A stretch of 64,000 nt of DNA from Pseudomonadota bacterium (GCA_023398955.1 JAEWRL010000242.1:62001-126000), one strand, 5' to 3'; positions 8,560 to 18,158 are shown, counted from the stretch's first letter. Notes: a model not told the origin generated them from the sequence alone. Numbers and translations are program-made.

Positions 8560-10185
8560 ATGAATCGCCTTTCCCAGCGCCACTACCTCATCGCCTTCTT
8601 GGTGATCGCAGGATTCTTGCTCCTGATATCGCTGGCAGCACCTAGCAGCGGGATCAATCCTGTCTGGGCAGCCATTGCGGCGTTGGTGGTAGCCAGCGCG
8701 GCGGTCTTCCTGCCCCAGGAGGGCGGAGGGCTTTCGCCGAAACTGGTTGCCGATCTCAGAGAAGCAGCGGCGCGTCTCGAACAGGGCAAGCGTCCAAAGG
8801 CCCCAGCCGACGTTCCTCCGTCGCTCATTGCTTTCTTCGATGACCTGCAGGATGTCTACGACGCAGTTCGAAAGGGAAGCGAGGAGACGGGCAAGCTCCG
8901 CGACGCGCGCGCCGCCATGCAGACCCTCTCAGCATCGACGCGCCACCTGAGCGAATCCGTAGGCCGGCAGCGCAGCCTGAGTGAGCAGTCCAGCGCCTCG
9001 ATCCGAGCCCTCGCCGATTCTCTGCGTCAGATCGCCCAACACGTGGAGGTCTTGGCGGCAAGCGCCGAAGAATCGAGCTCCTCGATTATGGAGATGACGG
9101 CAACCAACGATGAGGTCGCCGAGAACATCGTCGAGCTCGCGGGAAGCGTGCGAGAGACGGTCGCGTCAATTGAGGAAATGGCGTTCTCGATAAAGGAAGT
9201 CGCCAAGAACGTCGACGCGCTGTCACTGACGGCCGAAGAAACGAGTTCGAGCATGAACGAGATGGACGTCTCCATCGACCAGGTGCAGTCGAATGCCAAC
9301 GAGACCGCACGCTTGTCCGAAGAAGTTGCCCAGGATGCGGAGCGTGGCGCCGAATCGATACTCAAGACGATTGGGGAAATCTACCGAATCAAGGAGAGCA
9401 CTCAGGAGGCCGTCTCCGTCATCGCCAATCTTGGCTCGCGCATCGATGCTATCGGCCAGATCCTCAACGTGATCGATGATGTCGCCGAACAGACTAATCT
9501 GCTGGCCCTGAATGCTGCGATCATCGCGGCGCAGGCGGGCGAGCACGGCAAAGGATTCGCCGTCGTGGCCGACGAGATCAAGGATCTGGCAGAGCGCGCC
9601 GGTGCGAGCACCAAGGAGATCGCCGATCTCATCAAGACAATCCAGTCCGAAAGCAAGAACGCCATAGCGGCGGTGGAACGTGGCGCGCACAACGTTGACC
9701 GCGGCGTCGAAGTGTCAAACGAGGCAGAACGCGCACTTAAGAAGATCCTCGAGAGCTCACAGAAGAGCACCAACATGGTTCGGGCCATCGCCCGAGCAAC
9801 GGTGGAGCAGGCGAAGGGCAGCAAGCAGGTGACGGACGCCATCGGACGCATTGCGGAAACCGTGCAGCAAATCGCTGCCGCCACCGCGCAGCAGGCGCGG
9901 GGGTCGGAACTGATCATGAACGGCAGCGAGAAGATGCGGACGATCGCGCAGCAGGTCGAGCGCTCGAGCCAAGAGCAGACTCGCGGGGGGCGTCAAATGT
10001 CGCAAGCCATCGAGAGCATCAGCAGCATGGTGAGCCAGCTGAACACGGCCCATCGCGCCCAGAAGGAGTCGACCGAAGAAGCGCTAGACTGCACGAAGCA
10101 GCTCGATGAAGCGACGACGGCGCAGGATTCAGCCATCCGGGAGCTTCAGCAGTCGTCAGAGCTGGTCATTCGAATCGTGAGTTGA
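8560..10185 (+). CDS. Methyl-accepting chemotaxis protein without periplasmic domain
   Basis: Chemoreceptor that would form coiled-coil trimers of dimers and control a CheA kinase. In 541 residues, two hydrophobic segments (about 9-27 and 32-49) are separated by only a few residues, so there is no periplasmic ligand domain. The rest is one long heptad coiled coil. The signalling tip is clear: EQTNLLALNAAIIAAQAGEHG and then KGFAVVADEIKDLAERA (about residues 309-350). The canonical AIEAARAGE reads AIIAAQAGE here. Glu/Gln-rich pairs in the flanking helices could be methylation sites. The ATG at 8560 follows GGAAGAG. No che gene is nearby, so it is an orphan receptor, perhaps sensing membrane state or a cytoplasmic cue. 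Confidence 0.9.
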   Translation: MNRLSQRHYLIAFLVIAGFLLLISLAAPSSGINPVWAAIAALVVASAAVFLPQEGGGLSPKLVADLREAAARLEQGKRPKAPADVPPSLIAFFDDLQDVYDAVRKGSEETGKLRDARAAMQTLSASTRHLSESVGRQRSLSEQSSASIRALADSLRQIAQHVEVLAASAEESSSSIMEMTATNDEVAENIVELAGSVRETVASIEEMAFSIKEVAKNVDALSLTAEETSSSMNEMDVSIDQVQSNANETARLSEEVAQDAERGAESILKTIGEIYRIKESTQEAVSVIANLGSRIDAIGQILNVIDDVAEQTNLLALNAAIIAAQAGEHGKGFAVVADEIKDLAERAGASTKEIADLIKTIQSESKNAIAAVERGAHNVDRGVEVSNEAERALKKILESSQKSTNMVRAIARATVEQAKGSKQVTDAIGRIAETVQQIAAATAQQARGSELIMNGSEKMRTIAQQVERSSQEQTRGGRQMSQAIESISSMVSQLNTAHRAQKESTEEALDCTKQLDEATTAQDSAIRELQQSSELVIRIVS

Positions 10186-10205
10186 GGAGGCCTGGAGTCG
10201 CCTCA

Positions 10206-11378
10206 CTACGTTCCTTCTTCAGTACCGTCTACTACTAGGTCGTCCTTGTGGACGACCACCACGTCGGCGGCACCACGCCCGAACAGCACCTCGAGGGCAT
10301 GCCCTTTCTTCCCAGCAGCTCGAGCCACGTCCAGGGCGCCGAGCCGTGTGAGCCCGCGCCCGATCTCCATGCCATCGAGCCCGACGAGCTGGACGGCATC
10401 GCCGGGTCCAAAGCCACCCCGCACGCCGATGATCCCGACGGGCAGCAGACTGCAGCGGCCAGCGCGCACAGCACGCCCGGCACCTTCGTCGAGGACGAGA
10501 GCCCCTCGCGGCTTGAGCGTGTAGGCGATCCAGTGTTTGCGCGCCCGCAGCGCCCGCGGCCCTGAAAGGAACAGCGTGCCAATATCGTCCCCCCTCAATA
10601 CGCTGGTGACGACGTTCGGCTGCGAAGCAGACGCGATCACCACGTGAGCCCCGGCGCGACAACCCTTTCGGGCCGCATCGAGTTTGCTCTTCATGCCACC
10701 CGTGCCGGGTCCTGCCTTCTCCTCCAGCTCCGCCACTTGCACCTTGTCGGTCATCAGACGAATGCGCCGGCCCCGCGAGTCCAGCACACCCTCGACATCC
10801 GTCAGCAGAATGAGCAGGTCCGCACCAACCATCGGCGCGACCATCGCGGCTAGCTGATCGTTGTCCCCGAAGCGGATCTCATCGGTGGCAACTGCGTCGT
10901 TCTCGTTGATGATCGGCACTGCCCCAGCCTCGAGCAGCGCTGCGAGTGCCTGCCGAGCGTTGTTGAGCCGCTCTCGATCGGAGAGGTCGCTATGGGTGAG
11001 CAGCACCTGAGCAGCCACAATCTCGTGTTGACCCAGAGCTCGTTCGTAGCGGCGCATGAGCACGCTCTGACCGGCTGACGCTGCCGCTTGGAGCTTAGCG
11101 ATCTCTTTGGGCCTGCCGCGATACCCCAGCTTGCTGCACCCGATGGCGATGGCGCCACTCGTCACGATCACGAAGCACCGCTGTCCGGTCCGCAGTACCG
11201 CGACCTCCTCGGCCAGGCGGGCCGCCGCAGCGGGGTCGTTCGCTAGGGCACGTGAACCGATCTTGACCACGATCCGCTTGGCGCGGGTCAGCTGACTGCG
11301 CACTTCCAACGTCATGACTAGTTGCTCTTTCGGGGTGGATGGCGCCGCGGACGGCGCTTCCGAGAGCCTTATTGTCAC
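10206..11378 (-). CDS. proB: Glutamate 5-kinase with C-terminal PUA domain
   Basis: Phosphorylates L-glutamate to glutamyl 5-phosphate, the first and usually feedback-inhibited step of proline synthesis, in the cytoplasm. The amino-acid-kinase domain shows IVVKIGSRAL, VTSGAIAIG, INENDAVA, FGDNDQLAAMVA and GTGGMKSKLDAA. A PUA domain follows (about residues 295-375, RCSLLPVGIIGVRGGF onward). The GTG at 11378 overlaps the stop of the upstream gene (GTGA), which suggests translational coupling. An in-frame ATG at 11315 would give 369 residues, closer to the E. coli length, and may be the true start. It is last in the 15977-to-10206 gene run; no proA is visible. Confidence 0.93.
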   Translation of the reverse strand: MTIRLSEAPSAAPSTPKEQLVMTLEVRSQLTRAKRIVVKIGSRALANDPAAAARLAEEVAVLRTGQRCFVIVTSGAIAIGCSKLGYRGRPKEIAKLQAAASAGQSVLMRRYERALGQHEIVAAQVLLTHSDLSDRERLNNARQALAALLEAGAVPIINENDAVATDEIRFGDNDQLAAMVAPMVGADLLILLTDVEGVLDSRGRRIRLMTDKVQVAELEEKAGPGTGGMKSKLDAARKGCRAGAHVVIASASQPNVVTSVLRGDDIGTLFLSGPRALRARKHWIAYTLKPRGALVLDEGAGRAVRAGRCSLLPVGIIGVRGGFGPGDAVQLVGLDGMEIGRGLTRLGALDVARAAGKKGHALEVLFGRGAADVVVVHKDDLVVDGTEEGT

Positions 11379-12322
11379 GCGGGGGGCAAGTTTGCCAGTG
11401 GGTGCAGAGGCACCAGCTCGAGGATTGGAAGGTCACGCTCGAACGACAGCTGGAGGAGCTCGTCCAGGCAGCCCCTCACAGGGCCCGCAGGAGGCATCTC
11501 CGCCGTCCACTCCACGCCTCCCTCGTCGGCCGCTAGGGCACCCGGACCTCCTCCCCGGGGCTCGAGCCGCCAACCTCGCTCGGTGAGCGCTCCCACCAAG
11601 GCGGGCGACGGAGCTGCCAGCATCAGCCGATACCGGCGGACAGGCTCCTCTGATGGAGGACAATCGGGAGCCTGCTCTTCGACGACCCCAGACCGCGCCC
11701 GGACGACGCTTTCCGCCCCATGAACCAGTGCGCGGGCTGGCGCGTTGTCCGGGTCCGAGTCCATGCCAACCACGAACCTGCGCCGCTCGACAGCGCGGCG
11801 GAAGACTTCGAGCACCCAGCCCGCCTCGGCCAACGACAGGTCTCGGAGGGGAGACTCGACAACCAGAACACCGGGGTCGGTCACCACGCCTGCCCCAAGC
11901 TGAACCGCCCGTCCCTCGGGCGCGCTCAGCGATCCCAAACGGCGGCTCGAAAAGAGCGGGTGCAGCCCCAAGACACTCAGGGTGCGAGCGGGCGCTCGCA
12001 TCGCCGCTGCCCGCGGCAGACCAGCGAGCTCCGCGTTCACCTCGAGGTACTCCCCGACGGTCCATCGCCGCGGCCAGGCTCGAGGAATGAGCGCAACGCC
12101 GACCTTGCCGCTGCGCAACGCTGGACCCACTTCTTCCCCACCAATCGCCACTGAGCCCTCATCGAGGCGGCCTTCACCCGCCAGTAGCCGGAACAGCGGG
12201 TCCCAGGCTCCAATGAGGACGACTCGCTGAGCATCCGTCGAGATGTCCGGGACTACGAATCGCGCTCCATCCGCGTTCCTGAAGTGCGCCGCCTCGAGCC
12301 GAAGGAGCTCCCCCTCGCTCAT
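11375..12322 (-). CDS. ABC-transporter-ATPase-like protein lacking the Walker A motif
   Basis: 315 residues. The first 200 follow the plan of an ABC ATPase. LIGAWDPLFRLLAGEG (residues 37-51) sits where a P-loop of the form LIGPNGAGKSTLLRLLAG would be, then a Q-loop-like region, then LSAPEGRAVQLGAGVV in place of LSGGQxQR, and LVVESPLRDL in place of the Walker B/D-loop LLLDEPxxxLD. The GKST core is absent and the Walker B acids are shifted, so ATP hydrolysis is unlikely. The last 110 residues match nothing I know. It overlaps the signal peptide peptidase gene upstream and proB downstream by 4 bp each, so all three are probably co-translated. A structural or regulatory partner role is inference; a distant non-ABC fold is possible. 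Confidence 0.6.
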   Translation of the reverse strand: MSEGELLRLEAAHFRNADGARFVVPDISTDAQRVVLIGAWDPLFRLLAGEGRLDEGSVAIGGEEVGPALRSGKVGVALIPRAWPRRWTVGEYLEVNAELAGLPRAAAMRAPARTLSVLGLHPLFSSRRLGSLSAPEGRAVQLGAGVVTDPGVLVVESPLRDLSLAEAGWVLEVFRRAVERRRFVVGMDSDPDNAPARALVHGAESVVRARSGVVEEQAPDCPPSEEPVRRYRLMLAAPSPALVGALTERGWRLEPRGGGPGALAADEGGVEWTAEMPPAGPVRGCLDELLQLSFERDLPILELVPLHPLANLPPA

Positions 12323-14850
12323 GGCAGGATTGCATACTCGATGCGCGCCAACGGCTTGCCCGTGTCGTGCACGACGAATGGGCCAAGAGCGCTCATGACC
12401 TCCAGGATACCTTCGGGGAGCGGCAAGGTGGTCGACTGCACGCCTGGGATACCCAACACCCGACCCAACAGAGAACCCTCCGGCGGCGGGAGTTCGCGGA
12501 TGGGAGCGTGAGCGGGCAGTCCCGCCATCACACGGGCGTGCTGGAGCGCAGCGCGCAGCCCCCCTAACTCGTCGACCAAACCGTGCTCGAGCGCCTGTTC
12601 TCCGGTCCAGACCTTGCCGCGGCCCACGGCATCCACCTGCGGGACGGTCATGTTACGCCCCAGCGCCACGCGCGAGAGGAAGATGTCGTACCATTGCCCG
12701 ACCTTCTTCTTCAACTCACGGCGCTCGTCCTCCGTGAAGGGTCTGTAGATGCTTTCGGCGTCCGCACGCGGGGCAGTCTTATAGGTGGAGACACTGACAC
12801 CGATTTTGTCTAACAGACCCGAGACATCCACCTTGCCGTAGAATACGCCGATGCTGCCGGTGATGGAGAGCGGGTTGGCGAACACTTTGGTTCCGGCGGA
12901 TGCAACGTAGTAGCCACCGCTGGCCGCAACGCTTCCCATACTGACGACTACTGGTTTCACGGCGGCAGCCAGCTGCACCGCGCGCCAGATCACATCCGCC
13001 GCCATCGAGGATCCGCCCGGGGTTTCGATTCGAAGAACGATGGCTCCTGTCAAGTCGTCCTTGGCAGCGTTTCGAATCGCCTCTGCAATCGTATAGGAGC
13101 CGGCGAGCCGCATGCCCAGCCCCGGAACCGTCGAGCTGCGACCGTCAACCATGTCACCCTCGATGTAGATGACGGTGATCCCGGGAACTGCGCCATAGTA
13201 GCGGCTCGCCACGGTCGCTGGCGCATCTTCAACCAAGAGCACATCGTGTCCGACCAGCTCTGCAACCGCCTTCTCCAGCTGGTCGTGATACGCGTAGCCG
13301 TCCACGAGCTTCGCGCGCTTGGCCTCGGTCGCGACGAATGGCCCCGTAGCAAGTCGCTTGCGCAGCTCAGCCGGCGACAGCCCGCGGCCAGCAGCGATGC
13401 CAGCCATCAGTTGCTTCTCCACCTCGTTCAAGAGCTCTCTGCGGTCGCGCTCGGCCACATCGGTAGGGCTTTGGCGCACGAACGCCTCGGGCGCACTCTT
13501 GTGCTCCCCAATGCGCACGAACTCGGCACGAATGCCGAGCTTTGCAAGAAGGGCACTGAAGTAGAATGACTGTGAACGCAGTCCGGCGAAGCGAACTCCG
13601 CCCGCGGGATTGATCAGCGTCCGGTCCGCGGCAGCACAAACGTATAGGGCTGACCCGGTCGCATCTTCCAGGTGGCAGAGGACGCGCCTTCCACTCTGTC
13701 GCAACAGCGAGACCGCGTCACGAAGCTCCTGTGCGCGAGCGAGGGATGCCGCCGGGCTGTCCCTCAGCTCCAGTACGACGGCGTCCACACCCGGATCATC
13801 GGAATAGCGCCACAGGGTCCGGAGGAGCGCTACGTGCTCTCGAGTCTCCGGCGTCGATTCGATACGTACCTGAACGGCCATCCGCGGTGCATCCAAGCCC
13901 ACGGGTTCGCGCCAAGACCGCAGCGCGATATCCATGGTGAGGTTCGCTTGAGGGCGCCTCTCGCTTGTCGGACCGAGTGCGTCTCCGACCATGGTGCCAG
14001 CAGCTATGGCGGTGGACCCCACGGGTCCGTTGAAATCCACCTCGAGCCCAGCAGTCGCGAGCCACTCTCGCTCACGCACCGTTTGCTCAGGGTCGATCAG
14101 GGAGAAATCCCCGCGCAATCGCCCTATTGGGGGGATGTCCAGCCCCAACGTGGCGCGCGGTACCCAATAGCCGGGTCCCTGGTCGACATACCGGGACTCG
14201 AGCCCCAGCTCCAACACCCTCGAGCTCAATGGACGCAGACTGAGGGCCAGATCATAGGCCGGCGCCAGTCCATCGAGGCTTGAGCGTGCCCGGGGCGAGT
14301 TGATGTGGTGGGCGACGAAACCAACGCCAAAGGCGTCGTGGGCTCGGCTCGTGAAACCAAAGCTCCACGATGATAGGTTGTCGTAACCAGCGTCCGTAGA
14401 GTAAGCGCGCTGCAGACTGAAGCCAAGCGCCGCGGTTTCGGACGCCGCGAGGCTCATGCCCCAAGTCAGCCACTGATATCCCGCATGGCGCGCAGCATCG
14501 GGCGGATCGATCGTGTCGATGCGGAGCCCCGTCGCTAGGGGGATGAGGGGGAGCGGGAAACCAAACGCGACGGCGTGCCCTTGCCAAGGCACCCACGCCG
14601 CCTCGTCGAGATACACGCTGGACCAACGCAACTCTGCGCCGGGCAGAAAAGCGAGATTGGCTGGGTTCACAACGAGAGCAGTCGTGTCCTCGACGGAGAC
14701 CAAGTTCTTCCCAAACGCAGGCAGGCGGAGCGGACGTTCTATCTCCTGGGCGCCACCGCTAGCGACCGAGAACCCCACGACCGCAGCCACAGCAAGCGCT
14801 ACACGTGTTCCTCGGCGAGCGGGTCCGGACGGACAGGGGCTCATAGCCAT
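12319..14850 (-). CDS. sppA: Signal peptide peptidase (SppA, S49) fused to an N-terminal beta-barrel-like domain
   Basis: Serine protease that degrades cleaved signal peptides in or at the membrane. 843 residues against about 600-620 for E. coli SppA. Residues 1-34 are a signal peptide. Residues about 36-320 are alternating aromatic strands with outer-membrane-barrel character (LVVNPANLAFLPGAELRWS, LGLESRYVD). Residues about 325-830 are the two S49 halves. The catalytic dyad is preserved: Lys451 in RIGEHKSAPEAF and Ser644 in MGSVAASGGYYVA, 193 residues apart against 200 in E. coli. It overlaps the pyrophosphorylase gene by 10 bp and the ABC-like gene by 4 bp. The fusion implies tethering of the protease near the outer membrane, which is inference. 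Confidence 0.85.
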   Translation of the reverse strand: MAMSPCPSGPARRGTRVALAVAAVVGFSVASGGAQEIERPLRLPAFGKNLVSVEDTTALVVNPANLAFLPGAELRWSSVYLDEAAWVPWQGHAVAFGFPLPLIPLATGLRIDTIDPPDAARHAGYQWLTWGMSLAASETAALGFSLQRAYSTDAGYDNLSSWSFGFTSRAHDAFGVGFVAHHINSPRARSSLDGLAPAYDLALSLRPLSSRVLELGLESRYVDQGPGYWVPRATLGLDIPPIGRLRGDFSLIDPEQTVREREWLATAGLEVDFNGPVGSTAIAAGTMVGDALGPTSERRPQANLTMDIALRSWREPVGLDAPRMAVQVRIESTPETREHVALLRTLWRYSDDPGVDAVVLELRDSPAASLARAQELRDAVSLLRQSGRRVLCHLEDATGSALYVCAAADRTLINPAGGVRFAGLRSQSFYFSALLAKLGIRAEFVRIGEHKSAPEAFVRQSPTDVAERDRRELLNEVEKQLMAGIAAGRGLSPAELRKRLATGPFVATEAKRAKLVDGYAYHDQLEKAVAELVGHDVLLVEDAPATVASRYYGAVPGITVIYIEGDMVDGRSSTVPGLGMRLAGSYTIAEAIRNAAKDDLTGAIVLRIETPGGSSMAADVIWRAVQLAAAVKPVVVSMGSVAASGGYYVASAGTKVFANPLSITGSIGVFYGKVDVSGLLDKIGVSVSTYKTAPRADAESIYRPFTEDERRELKKKVGQWYDIFLSRVALGRNMTVPQVDAVGRGKVWTGEQALEHGLVDELGGLRAALQHARVMAGLPAHAPIRELPPPEGSLLGRVLGIPGVQSTTLPLPEGILEVMSALGPFVVHDTGKPLARIEYAILP

Positions 14851-15977
14851 CCTCTAGCGCGCGCGACCCGTTCGATCTCTGGCGCTCGCTGCGCGAGTTC
14901 GTCCTGGTTCTTGACGGGCAGAAAGCGCGAATCATCGCCAGTCCTCGAGACGCGGAGGAAGCGCGTGGGAAGCACACTTGTTACCTCGCCGAGCAAGCGT
15001 TCGAACTGAACGACCCTCTGCCCGTCCGCCTCTTTGAAGACCGCAAAGAAAGTGAAATCCATGTCCAGGTTGTGCAACACCGCAGCGTCGAAATGGAAGG
15101 TATTGGTGCTAAAAACGGAAACGGTGGATGGATCGAATGAACGCGGTAATCGAAACTCCTCGAGGACTACCGGCCGCCCCTCCAAGCGAACGGGGATTCC
15201 CCCGCGATCACCGGCGGTCTTGTCGACCACCTCGCACGTGAGAGTACGCGAGTTCAGGATGTGCCAACCGATGAGCGCGGGGTCCAGATTTGCGCCCAGG
15301 TTGTCGAGATTGGCTACGGTCAGCCACTTGCCACCACGCTCCAAGAAGCGCTGGAGCAACCCGGAGGCTCGCAGGGCGTCGGGAAGATCCCCATGGCCGG
15401 GAGCGTGCACACTTGGCCGGCCATGATGGTCCAAATAGAGGGCCCCCTCTGGCCTCAATCGCACCGAAAGGTACTGGGGGAATGTGGCAATCGTCGCGGA
15501 CTGGAACCTCTCGCCGAGAGCGCGTCGTGTTTCGCTTTCCGTGGCGTGGCTCGTCATCAGCCACAACGGGAACTCCCTGCCGAGACGCAGCCCCAGGCTC
15601 GCCTGCTCCCGCAATCTCAACTCCAGGAAGCTCAAACCAGGAAGGGGCTCGACGAGCGCCTTCACGACGCCCCCCATGCGTGTCGCCATTCCTCCCGCCA
15701 GCACGACCATGGCGCATTCCCCGGCTCGGAGCGCTGCCTCACCAGCCTCCACACACTCACGATAGGACGGCGAGCCTGGCTGGGGTGCATCGATGACGTC
15801 CGTTTCACCCGGCGCGGTGACTCTGCCTGTGACGCGGTTTGCCTCGTCGGCGGCGTGCCCATCAACGAGGCGGGCCGCCAAGCGCAGAATCAGCGCTTCG
15901 TCAAAACCGTAGCGCTGCAGGAGGTCGCGCTCGGGCGCGGGCAGGGCAGCAATCTGTTCCGCCAAAGTCTGTGTCAT
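14841..15977 (-). CDS. UTP-sugar-1-phosphate uridylyltransferase, UDPGP/UAP type
   Basis: Nucleotidyltransferase expected to make a UDP-sugar (UDP-glucose or UDP-N-acetylhexosamine) from UTP and sugar-1-phosphate. The nucleotide-binding signature is VVLAGGMATRMGG (residues 91-103), followed by the sugar-side motif APGHGDLPDAL and the catalytic-loop region LTVANLDNLGANLDP. These features place it with the eukaryote-like UGP/UAP family (Pfam UDPGP) and not with bacterial GalU. At 378 residues it is shorter than most UAP enzymes. It starts the minus-strand run that continues into the SppA fusion. Which sugar it uses cannot be told from sequence alone. Confidence 0.75.
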   Translation of the reverse strand: MTQTLAEQIAALPAPERDLLQRYGFDEALILRLAARLVDGHAADEANRVTGRVTAPGETDVIDAPQPGSPSYRECVEAGEAALRAGECAMVVLAGGMATRMGGVVKALVEPLPGLSFLELRLREQASLGLRLGREFPLWLMTSHATESETRRALGERFQSATIATFPQYLSVRLRPEGALYLDHHGRPSVHAPGHGDLPDALRASGLLQRFLERGGKWLTVANLDNLGANLDPALIGWHILNSRTLTCEVVDKTAGDRGGIPVRLEGRPVVLEEFRLPRSFDPSTVSVFSTNTFHFDAAVLHNLDMDFTFFAVFKEADGQRVVQFERLLGEVTSVLPTRFLRVSRTGDDSRFLPVKNQDELAQRAPEIERVARARGWL

Positions 15978-16121
15978 GGTGTGGGCAGCCTACGACAATT
16001 GTCGCGTCCCAGCAGCCCTGATGCTGCTCACGGCAGGCAGTCGGGAATCTGTCCCCCAACCAAGCGGTACCCGGTACACGGGTGGGCGCCCCGTTTGCGG
16101 CTGTGCTTCGTTCGAGTCAAC

Positions 16122-16409
16122 ATGGGCAGCGTGAAGGCATTGGCGCTTTGCGCTGCACTCCTGCTGGGACCGAACGGCTGCGTGGCCGACCCCCAGGTGC
16201 CCCCAACGCCAGAGCAACTGGCACGACACCGGCCGCTGCCGCCGGGCCCGGACAGCGCCGCTCGCTGGCTGGCCGACGCACCATCTGCGGATGCCGCTGG
16301 TGAAGCACGAGCGGGGAAGCGGGAAGGCTACTGGCACTATGATGGCGTGCGGTATCGTTGGATGGCTTACGAGGTGGAGCGCGAGACTCCCAGCTTCAGT
16401 CGGCGCTGA
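16122..16409 (+). CDS. Small putative lipoprotein, unknown function
   Basis: 95 residues beginning MGSVKALALCAALLLGPNGC; the hydrophobic start with Cys at about residue 20 looks like a lipoprotein signal although the lipobox (PNGC) is atypical. The mature part is Pro/Ala-rich and ends in a compact aromatic segment (GYWHYDGVRYRWMAYEVER). The frame is open much further upstream but that part overlaps the pyrophosphorylase gene antisense, so I start at the ATG with the signal sequence. Function unknown. Confidence 0.5.
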   Translation: MGSVKALALCAALLLGPNGCVADPQVPPTPEQLARHRPLPPGPDSAARWLADAPSADAAGEARAGKREGYWHYDGVRYRWMAYEVERETPSFSRR

Positions 16410-16451
16410 TTCTGCCTCGCCGTAGAGCGGCGCAGTATCACCCATGTGCCT

Positions 16452-18158
16452 TTACTCGAGCCTCGCTGGCGCACAGACGACCGAGCCAGGCGACGACAAC
16501 ACGACACGATACTCTCCCACGGGCATGTCCATGGGGATGGTCACTCCGTGATCGAACCGGCCATCTGCGTCCGTCGCCAGGGACTGTACGTGAAGAGGTT
16601 TGCGCCCCAGAACCGCTAGCTGGACGTCTACACGCGCGTGGGGGCAGGGCCCCGAATCGCTGCGGAACTCGCCGCGAACCTGGACGACATGGCCACGTTT
16701 CACGCGGGCGGCTCCAACTGTCGCACGCAAGCTGGCTGGAGCCCGAGAGGCACCCTGCGCATGCAGGTCGGGGTGCGGCGGGGCAAGCGGAGGGGGAGGC
16801 ATACGGCCGGCGTCAGCCGCTCCAGAGCTCGTGCCGTTCGCGGTGTCGGCGCGCGCGTCGAGCGAGCGATCCACCATTTGCTCTCCACTTTCTGAGGATT
16901 CTGGCCAATGGAACTGGTCCTGAGGGGCGCGATACGGTTCATAGTGAGCTTCACGTTCGAGCTCGACGTGGGAAGCAGCCCCTCCCAAATCGATACGATG
17001 CCAGCGCCGGCCGTCGAAGACTTCGACCCACGCATGCGCCTCGTTGCGCGCCATTCGCGAGGGAATACCTTGCCTCAACGCCGTGATGACGAAGCCGTAG
17101 GCGCGATGCCGGCACACCCCCTTCTGGGTGAGGCTGAGCTCTTCGTAGAGCGGAGCGCCACCTCCTGCTTCGGGGAAGTCCGCGGACGGTTCGAACTCTC
17201 GGAAATACTCCACGAGTAACTCGACGGCGCGCGCTGGCGACGTGTTCTCCGTCAGGCCAATGTGACGAGCAACACGCGACGCGGGTCCCAGGACCGCACG
17301 GGGGAGCTTCGGCAAGGTTGAACGAAGGTTCGCGTAACTCACGTCAGCAAAGCGGCTCCCAAAAACCGCTCGCTCTATGGCAAGCTGAAGGGTCAAGCGC
17401 ACCCGCTGGCGGGCGCTCGACTTCAGGAACCAGTTCTCCGCCCCGTCGCGGTAGAGTTGGAACGGCACCGGCGGGCTGACATTCGCCGCCAAGACGCGGG
17501 CGCCTGGACCGACGGAAGGAATCCGCACCGCAGCTCCAGGAACGACCTCCACCGCGAGGTCGCCATAGAATTGGTCCTCCCCCGGCAACGGCTCACCACC
17601 CACCTCCAACCGCTCGAGGGTGGGGTCTGCGACGACCAGCTCCAACTGGTCGCTCACCGCATCATACGCAAAGAGCCGCTTGAATGGTGCAATGCTCGGA
17701 ATGAATGGCTCGTGATAGCTGACGCTATCGGGGCGCGCCGTGCTCCGGTCGATGCGGTAGTTCGAGCGGTCCTCCGCAGCTCCAGTCGCTCCGCCGTAAG
17801 TGGTTCGGCTCGCGTACGGGTCTCGATCGACGTCCGGAGCCGCAATGGGTCCGTCAACACCTGGGATCGCGGCTAGTAGCCGACCACCGGGAGTGGTGGC
17901 ACCAAGGTCGATGTCTTCCTTGGCATTGGGAACGAAGTACTCGTGCAGGATGGGGTCGGCAGCAACGGTCCCACCACTGAGGGCCAGCGATGCCACGAGG
18001 ATCCCGACGCTGGCGAGGACCGCGGCCCGACCGCGCCGTGACCCGAATGCTCCGGCCGAGAGCGTTCTGGTACGAGACCGAAGGCCCCTGATGGCGAACG
18101 ATTGCTGCGCCGGCCCGGCAGATCGAACTCGAAGCAATGGGAGATGGATGCTCGACAT
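16452..18158 (-). CDS. Exported transglutaminase-like protein with C-terminal Ig-like domain
   Basis: 568 residues. An Arg-rich N-terminus precedes one hydrophobic segment (about 46-66), which acts as a signal peptide or anchor. Residues about 250-400 are a transglutaminase-like (papain-fold) core with the full triad: Cys349 in TQKGVCRHRAYGF, His375 in NEAHAWVEVF and Asp390 in WHRIDLGG. A Pro-rich linker follows (about 445-470), then an Ig-like/carboxypeptidase-regulatory-like module (about 475-568: DGRFDHGVTIPMDMPVGEYR). Such proteins may act as peptidases or cross-linkers in the envelope; the substrate is unknown. It is convergent with the small lipoprotein (42 bp gap) and divergent from the protease gene at 18341. 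Confidence 0.8.
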   Translation of the reverse strand: MSSIHLPLLRVRSAGPAQQSFAIRGLRSRTRTLSAGAFGSRRGRAAVLASVGILVASLALSGGTVAADPILHEYFVPNAKEDIDLGATTPGGRLLAAIPGVDGPIAAPDVDRDPYASRTTYGGATGAAEDRSNYRIDRSTARPDSVSYHEPFIPSIAPFKRLFAYDAVSDQLELVVADPTLERLEVGGEPLPGEDQFYGDLAVEVVPGAAVRIPSVGPGARVLAANVSPPVPFQLYRDGAENWFLKSSARQRVRLTLQLAIERAVFGSRFADVSYANLRSTLPKLPRAVLGPASRVARHIGLTENTSPARAVELLVEYFREFEPSADFPEAGGGAPLYEELSLTQKGVCRHRAYGFVITALRQGIPSRMARNEAHAWVEVFDGRRWHRIDLGGAASHVELEREAHYEPYRAPQDQFHWPESSESGEQMVDRSLDARADTANGTSSGAADAGRMPPPPLAPPHPDLHAQGASRAPASLRATVGAARVKRGHVVQVRGEFRSDSGPCPHARVDVQLAVLGRKPLHVQSLATDADGRFDHGVTIPMDMPVGEYRVVLSSPGSVVCAPARLE

